From NCBI GenBank assembly GCA_905479885.1, contig CAJQOE010000025.1, forward strand, positions 1 through 6,511: a stretch of DNA of 6,511 bases, written 5' to 3'. The position numbers and the translations under genes are program-made. The notes below the pieces were generated by a model, which did not search any database, had not been told where the DNA came from, and worked only from the letters and a program-made list of their open reading frames with translations. The DNA comes from an uncultured Rickettsiaceae bacterium. GTDB lineage: Bacteria; Pseudomonadota; Alphaproteobacteria; Rickettsiales; Rickettsiaceae. Shown in pieces: positions 6,351 to 6,511 of the stretch (position 1 is its first letter; each line of letters begins with the position of its first letter).

Positions 6351-6503
6351 ATGCCTAACAATATTGGACAAAAAATTCTAAACTTTTTGAGTACAGCGTT
6401 AGTTCGAATGGCTTCTGCCATAGAGCAAATATTTGACGTGATAGTTGATATGGGCTCTGCCTGTATTAGGGCTTTTATTGTTAAAACAGTAGATAGTGTC
6501 TGA
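6351..6503 (+). CDS. Unrecognised 50-residue amphipathic small protein
   Basis: This is a complete small ORF (ATG 6351, TGA 6501-6503) that I do not recognise. Translation is supported by the ideal Shine-Dalgarno site and by its composition. After MPNNIG, hydrophobic residues recur every three or four positions from Ile5 to Val47 (Ile9, Phe12, Leu13, Leu17, Met20, Ile24, Ile27, Phe28, Ile31, Met34, Cys38, Ile39, Phe42). Single polar or charged residues lie between them (Lys8, Arg19, Glu25, Asp29, Asp33, Arg40, Lys45, Asp48). This predicts one long amphipathic helix or helical hairpin, able to lie on a membrane or self-associate, rather than a classical transmembrane span. There is one cysteine (Cys38) and no signal peptide. 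It follows a 475-base gap with its own promoter candidate. It could be a small membrane-associated regulator, a toxin-like peptide, a leader peptide, or the first gene of an operon beyond the window. Confidence 0.65.
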   Translation: MPNNIGQKILNFLSTALVRMASAIEQIFDVIVDMGSACIRAFIVKTVDSV

Positions 6504-6511
6504 ACGAAAAG

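Noticed and set aside
6400..6412. TTCGAAT resembling a tRNA T-loop
   Set aside because: No flanking stems, anticodon arm or acceptor pairing are visible, and it lies inside the small ORF.

Overview
The window is AT-rich and reads as chromosomal DNA from an obligately intracellular or host-associated alphaproteobacterium, most likely Rickettsiales or a close neighbour. The GroEL fragment is of alphaproteobacterial type, and the largest gene encodes a giant VirB6/TrbL-family type IV secretion protein. Its lipobox, cysteine-rich N-terminal region and very long C-terminal tail are typical of Rickettsiales VirB6 proteins. The taxonomic call rests on recalled family features, not on a search.

Layout, all genes on the + strand: (1) positions 3-1193, the 3' two-thirds of groL (GroEL), cut by the window edge; (2) a 165-base gap holding a remarkable 24-bp imperfect hairpin at 1227-1278; (3) 1359-1952, a small exported PAP2-superfamily phosphatase with a variant active-site signature and an outer-membrane-like C-terminus; (4) a 395-base non-coding gap with several stem-loops; (5) 2348-5875, the 1175-residue VirB6-like protein, apparently transcribed alone; (6) a 475-base gap with a perfect TATAAT box and two overlapping, mutually exclusive hairpins; (7) 6351-6503, a complete 50-residue amphipathic ORF with an ideal Shine-Dalgarno sequence, not recognised.

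The genes are separated by long gaps and do not look like one operon. GroEL is a housekeeping cytosolic chaperonin. The PAP2 protein probably dephosphorylates a lipid at the envelope. The VirB6-like protein would form part of the inner-membrane channel of a VirB/VirD4-type (rvh-like) secretion system, but no other T4SS gene is present here, so it is either an orphan paralogue or displaced from the virB3-virB4-virB6 cluster. The best leads for something undescribed are the 50-residue ORF with its long, potentially structured leader, and the architecture of the isolated VirB6-like protein.
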